From: Klebsiella pneumoniae
GTDB taxonomy: Bacteria > Pseudomonadota > Gammaproteobacteria > Pseudomonadales > UBA5518
Reading direction: 5' to 3'
Length of the DNA: 64,000 nucleotides
Assembly (NCBI GenBank): GCA_945862145.1
Contig: CAMAXE010000018.1
Span: forward strand, 31,836 to 95,835
The notes below the pieces were generated by a model that made no database searches, was not told the DNA's origin, and saw nothing but the letters and a program-made list of their open reading frames with translations. The position numbers and the translations under genes are program-made. Numbering within the stretch: the stretch's first letter is position 1; each line of letters opens with the position of its first letter. Positions 61,016-64,000 of this stretch are shown in pieces.

Positions 61016-61933
61016 TCAGTCGCGCCGAGCGTCGGGTCTGGAAGAAAAAGGGTACCGGTGACTGTGTCGTACGCATACACATCCTCGCCGAATGAGCGAG
61101 CGTGCACATTTGTGTAGCTGTGTCTGGCGGTAGCGGTGCCGGTCGGCAAAGTCCGCTGCGCTGCTGAGCGTGGCGGCCACGGCCGTGACCGCGAACGGCA
61201 CCACCATCGACACATCGAAAGTCATTTCGGCCCACGTCAGAGCCGGCCAGGCCAACAGCGGCTGTGCGCTCACCCGTGCCCAGTCGGCTGCGCTCAGATC
61301 GCCGGCAAGTGCGGCTGCCGCATAGCCGACGACCAACCCGATCAGCACACAAAACATGCGCGGGGTGCCCCGACTCCACACATTCAGGCCGATCATCGTG
61401 GCCAGGCTGGCGGCCATGATCGCCACGTCACTCCCCGACACCGCACCCACCACGCCATGCCCTGCCAGCGTGCGCAAGGCGGCCAGCGCGATGGTGGCAC
61501 CCACCAGCAAGCCGACCAGCCCGCCCATCTCGGGCGGCACGAAAGCGCGCAGGCGGCTCCACACCACCGCCAGCCCCAACTGCAAAACGCCGGCAAACAC
61601 CGTCATGCCCCACACCAGCGGCATCCCGCCTGCCTTCACCGCCAGCAGTGACGCCGGGAAATACAAAGCGGTGAAGTTGACCGGCGCCAGCAAGCGACTG
61701 CCCACCGGCCCGATCGGCAACGCCTGCACCAGCGTACCCAGCGCCAGCACCAGCATGCCAACGCGCAAGATATCGGCGACCTGCAGCGCCGCGATGCCGG
61801 CCTCGCGCATGACGATGAGCGGGTAGACGAAGAACATGGTCACCACGACCACATGCTGCAAGCCGCTGAGCAGCATCACCGCCGATGGCGGCACGTCCTC
61901 GGCGCCATAGACGAGTTGCGCCGGCCGTCTCAC
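61016..61933 (-). pseudogene. NCS2-family permease, 3'-truncated
   Basis: The first ~262 residues (61140-61933) are the N-terminal half of an NCS2 nucleobase permease: LLSGLQHVVVVTMFFVYPLI, SRLLAPVNFTALYFPAS, and PPEMGGLVGLLVGATIALAA, parallel to the intact protein at 27439. Then similarity is lost at ATLSSAADFA, just before the conserved (D)LTxCQ substrate motif. The tail (RHRYRQTQLHKCARSLIRRG) is unrelated. About half the transporter and its purine-binding site are gone. Confidence 0.8.
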
Positions 61934-62031
61934 GGGTGTCTATCGGCTCGCGCCGCGGGTCGCGGTGTTTTCATGCGGCTGCACGTTAACTCAGCGCACG
62001 CGAGGGGGCGTGTGAAAATCCGCGCCGCGTC

Positions 62032-62106
62032 CCGCCGTAGTTCAACGGATAGAACGGCTGCCTCCTAAGCGGCAGATACAGGTTCGATTCCTGTCGGTGG
62101 GACCAC
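62032..62106 (+). tRNA. tRNA-Arg (anticodon CCU)
   Basis: A 75-base tRNA with encoded CCA. Acceptor CCCGCCG (62032-62038) pairs with CGGTGGG (62096-62102; one G-T pair). D arm GTTC/GAAC, anticodon stem GCTGC/GCGGC with loop CTCCTAA (anticodon CCT at 62065-62067), T arm ACAGG/CCTGT with TTCGATT. Discriminator base A, then CCA. It decodes AGG. tRNA-Arg(CCU) genes are frequent integration sites. Confidence 0.97.
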
Positions 62107-62114
62107 AGACACAG

Positions 62115-62135
62115 CCGACCATCACACGGTCGGCA
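62115..62135 (+). terminator. Hairpin downstream of tRNA-Arg
   Basis: GCCGACC (62115-62121) and GGTCGGC (62129-62135) form a perfect 7-base-pair stem with loop ATCACAC, starting 9 bases after the tRNA. There is no T-run, so it may be a processing or weak termination structure. Confidence 0.45.
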
Positions 62136-62145
62136 TCCATCCCCG

Positions 62146-62190
62146 GGTCAATATTGGATCGGCGCGGTGGGTCAGATTTGGATCGGCGCC
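62146..62190. mobile_element. IS21-like terminal repeats (remnant)
   Basis: GGGTCAATATTGGATCGGCG (62146-62165) and GGGTCAGATTTGGATCGGCG (62170-62189) are direct repeats 24 bases apart. Repeated motifs of this kind near GATCGGCGCCGAC lie at the ends of IS21-family elements, where the IstA transposase binds. No istA or istB gene is present, so only an end survives. Assignment is by pattern and is moderate at best. Confidence 0.4.
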
Positions 62191-62222
62191 GACACCTGGG
62201 CAGCCGAATGCCCCGCAAGAGT

Positions 62223-62792
62223 CTATTTCTGCGGAACGGTTTCCTGCCGGTATTGCGCGCCCACGCTCAGCGACGCAGCGTGCTCGCGGAAGATCTGGTT
62301 GACCGCAGCGGCCGTGCTCTGGCGCGCCCAGTCGCCCTGCCATTCAAGGACCGCCGGCAGCCAGGTGATGGGCACTGCGCCTGCCTGCACCAGGCGCTGC
62401 ACCGCGCGCTCGTGCGAGGTGGCGTTGTAGTCGCCACTGGCATCGGTGACGACGTATACCTCGAAGCCTTCGGCCAGCGCGCTCAGCGCTGGCAACATCA
62501 CACAGTTGTCGGTCCACAGGCCTGCGATCAAGAGCTTCTTGCGCCCGGTGGCGCGAACCGCGTTGGCCACGCGCGGGTCTTTCCAAGCATTGATCACGGT
62601 GCGGTCGATCGAGGTGATGCCGGGCGTCGCGGCCTGGACCTGGTGCAGCAGCGGCCCGGCAAAGGTCTGGGCAGTGATGGTGGTGACGATCACTGGCACC
62701 TTGAACGCCCGCGCAGCCTTGGCTAGGCCGACTGTGTTGTTGACGAGCATATCCATGCTCGTCGAATGCGTGGAGAACGCGAACTGGCCCAA
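62223..62792 (-). pseudogene. Isochorismatase-family hydrolase, N-terminally truncated
   Basis: A ~190-residue frame with an isochorismatase-like (cysteine hydrolase) fold: VNNTVGLAKAARAFKVPVIV, KDPRVANAVRATGRKKLLIA, GLWTDNCVMLPALSALAEGF (catalytic Cys) and EVYVVTDASGDY. Similar proteins start with a strand holding the catalytic Asp (VIDxQ), about 15 residues before the LLNN helix. Here the frame begins within GQFAFSTHSTS and a stop lies just upstream, so that Asp is lost. No proper start codon is seen (only TTG). Confidence 0.65.
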
Positions 62793-63023
62793 GTATAGGA
62801 AGTATAAACCCCCGTTTCACTGAAAACCGCCCTCCCCTGGCCACCCCGAAGCAACCCGGCCATTTCGCGGCCGGACGTGGTCAATCTCATCTGATGCAGT
62901 GGTTTAATTGGCTATATCGGCCGGACTTCGGCCTTGTGATCCGTCTAATCTGAACCGGCGGCCGAGCGCGACCCTTGCCTGGTGGCGCCGGCAACGTCCT
63001 TGTGATTCACGAACGGATTTTCC
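62793..63023. other. Noncoding DNA at the end of the IS91-type element
   Basis: About 230 bases downstream of the transposase stop. GGCCG (62919-62923) and CGGCC (62929-62933) form a hairpin with loop GACTT. In IS91 elements one end (oriIS) lies downstream of the transposase gene and has hairpins of this kind; I could not identify a GTTC insertion tetranucleotide with certainty. Confidence 0.35.
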
Positions 63024-64000
63024 TTACCCAAATAAGCGCTTTTGCGGCGGGCCGCGGCTCTCGGGCAACCGAAACGCATCCTGGTATTCACCTTTTTCCT
63101 TCAGGTGATTCAGGATCTTCTGGATCACCACTGGGTCTTCGATACAGGCAATGACTTTCATGGCGCCGCCGCATTCCCGGCAAGTTTCTATGTCAATGTT
63201 GAAAACTCGCTTGAGCCTTTGCGCCCAGGTCATGGCCGCGCGGCGTTCGGCCGGGGTTTGGTCTTGTGCCTCATCAGGCACCTTGAGCTTGCTGCCTTTA
63301 CCCCGCTTGGCGGGCGTCACCAGAGCCCGGTGCTTGCTATTGGGGGCAAATACACCGTGGAAACGGGTGAGGTTGACTCTTGGCTTTGGCACCAGTGCGG
63401 CGAGGCGGGCGATAAAATCCAGTGGCTCGAAGATCACATGTGTGGTGCCGTCCCGGTACGGCGTCTTCAGTTGGTAGCGAACGTTGCCATTGGGCGTCAG
63501 CAACAGCCGCTTCTCGGACACAGCCGGTCTTGCGATGTACCGACACAGCCGTTCGAGTTTCTGGCGTTCATCTGCCCGGGCCGCCACCCCGGCATGCAGC
63601 GAGAAGCCAGCCACTTTGCCCACCGTGTCGCCGACTTGATCTTCCGGATCACAGGCGGGCAGCGTCTGCAAGGTAAACACCTTGCGCCCGGCCTGTGGGC
63701 CAACGGCAATGCGATACGTGATCGAGTGACCGCACAATTGGCTCATGGGATCGTCATCCACCGCATCCCCGCTCAGGTAGCTGTTTTCGGCATCCCGTTC
63801 CAGTAGGCCTTGCCGTTCCAAATAGCGTCCCACACGGTGGGCGATGGTGTGCGCGAGTTGGGTCAGTTCAGTGTTGGTAGGTGCCTTCACCCACCGGAAC
63901 CGCGCTGCTCCGTGTGGATTGTCGTCATACACCCCATCGAGGAACAGCATGTGGAAGTGGATGTTGAGGTTCAGCGCACTACCGAAGCGCTGGATCAGAG
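63024..64000 (-). mobile_element. IS91-family transposase, 3' part (5' end beyond the window)
   Basis: The minus-strand frame runs to the right window edge without interruption; the first visible residues are LIQRFGSALNLNIHFHMLFL-DGVY. NIHFHML with its HxH is the HUH-nuclease metal motif of IS91-type Y2 rolling-circle transposases. The C-terminal part has EPLDFIARLAALVPKPRVNL, TRFHGVFAPNSKHR, and a C-terminal CRECGG zinc motif (in DIETCRECGGAMKVIACIED). The N-terminal zinc finger and perhaps the catalytic tyrosines are not all in view. It shows that the tRNA-Arg flank is an active or recently active insertion area. Confidence 0.88.

Noticed and set aside
60919..61215. Minus-strand frame with TGTLFLPDPTLGATDFVIIT as an unknown small protein
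   Set aside because: It begins within the NCS2 remnant and overlaps the lipocalin-like remnant; no start, ribosome site or family could be supported.

Overview
The window is a chromosomal segment of a GC-rich Gram-negative bacterium, most likely a gammaproteobacterium. Housekeeping genes support this: hrpA, mnmC, dusA, mlaA, dinB, a DksA/TraR zinc-finger protein, a TorF-type porin, and REP-like repeats carrying the GTAGGAGCG motif. The species cannot be fixed from the sequence alone. Both ends are cut: a luciferase-like monooxygenase at the left edge and an IS91-family transposase at the right.

0-10.7 kb: a one-carbon/methylamine module. An aspartokinase-like gene overlaps soxB, followed by soxD, soxA and soxG (heterotetrameric sarcosine oxidase). 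A SET-domain remnant, a secreted M20 peptidase and a large dimethylglycine-dehydrogenase-like FAD/GcvT protein come next. Together they point to oxidative N-demethylation of glycine derivatives or a related N-methyl amine, with methyl groups passed to tetrahydrofolate.

10.9-25.5 kb: a catabolic cluster whose base composition looks less GC-rich than its flanks. It holds two Rieske oxygenase alpha subunits, a Rieske ferredoxin, three SDRs, an MDR reductase, a TIM-barrel isomerase, an NTF2/SnoaL-like protein, an EthD protein, a bicupin, a VOC dioxygenase-like protein and a TonB receptor. Two paralogous XRE regulators control it by inference; their C-terminal S24/LexA-like domain appears to have lost the catalytic Ser and Lys. 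The layout suggests uptake and oxidative breakdown of an unidentified cyclic or aromatic compound. This is the best candidate for an undescribed system.

25.5-42 kb: mixed metabolism. An NCS2 permease carries an unusual soluble C-terminal domain, and there is an orphan PotF-like binding protein, a CheA-like fragment lacking its kinase domain, ridA, a lipoprotein alkylsulfatase, an antitoxin beside an internally deleted toxin, nitronate monooxygenase, transaldolase, a triplicated REP/BIME repeat, dinB, OsmC and a split YeeE/YedE pair.

42-58.5 kb: mostly core genes (M16C presequence protease, glutaminyl cyclase, mnmC, cardiolipin synthase, MaoC hydratase, hrpA, mlaA, dusA).

58.5-64 kb: a gene graveyard and mobile-element hotspot around tRNA-Arg(CCU), with remnants of a TPR-sulfotransferase, a lipocalin-like protein, an NCS2 permease and an isochorismatase, IS21-like end repeats and an IS91 transposase. 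A theme across the window is genes that keep both ends but have lost their middle.
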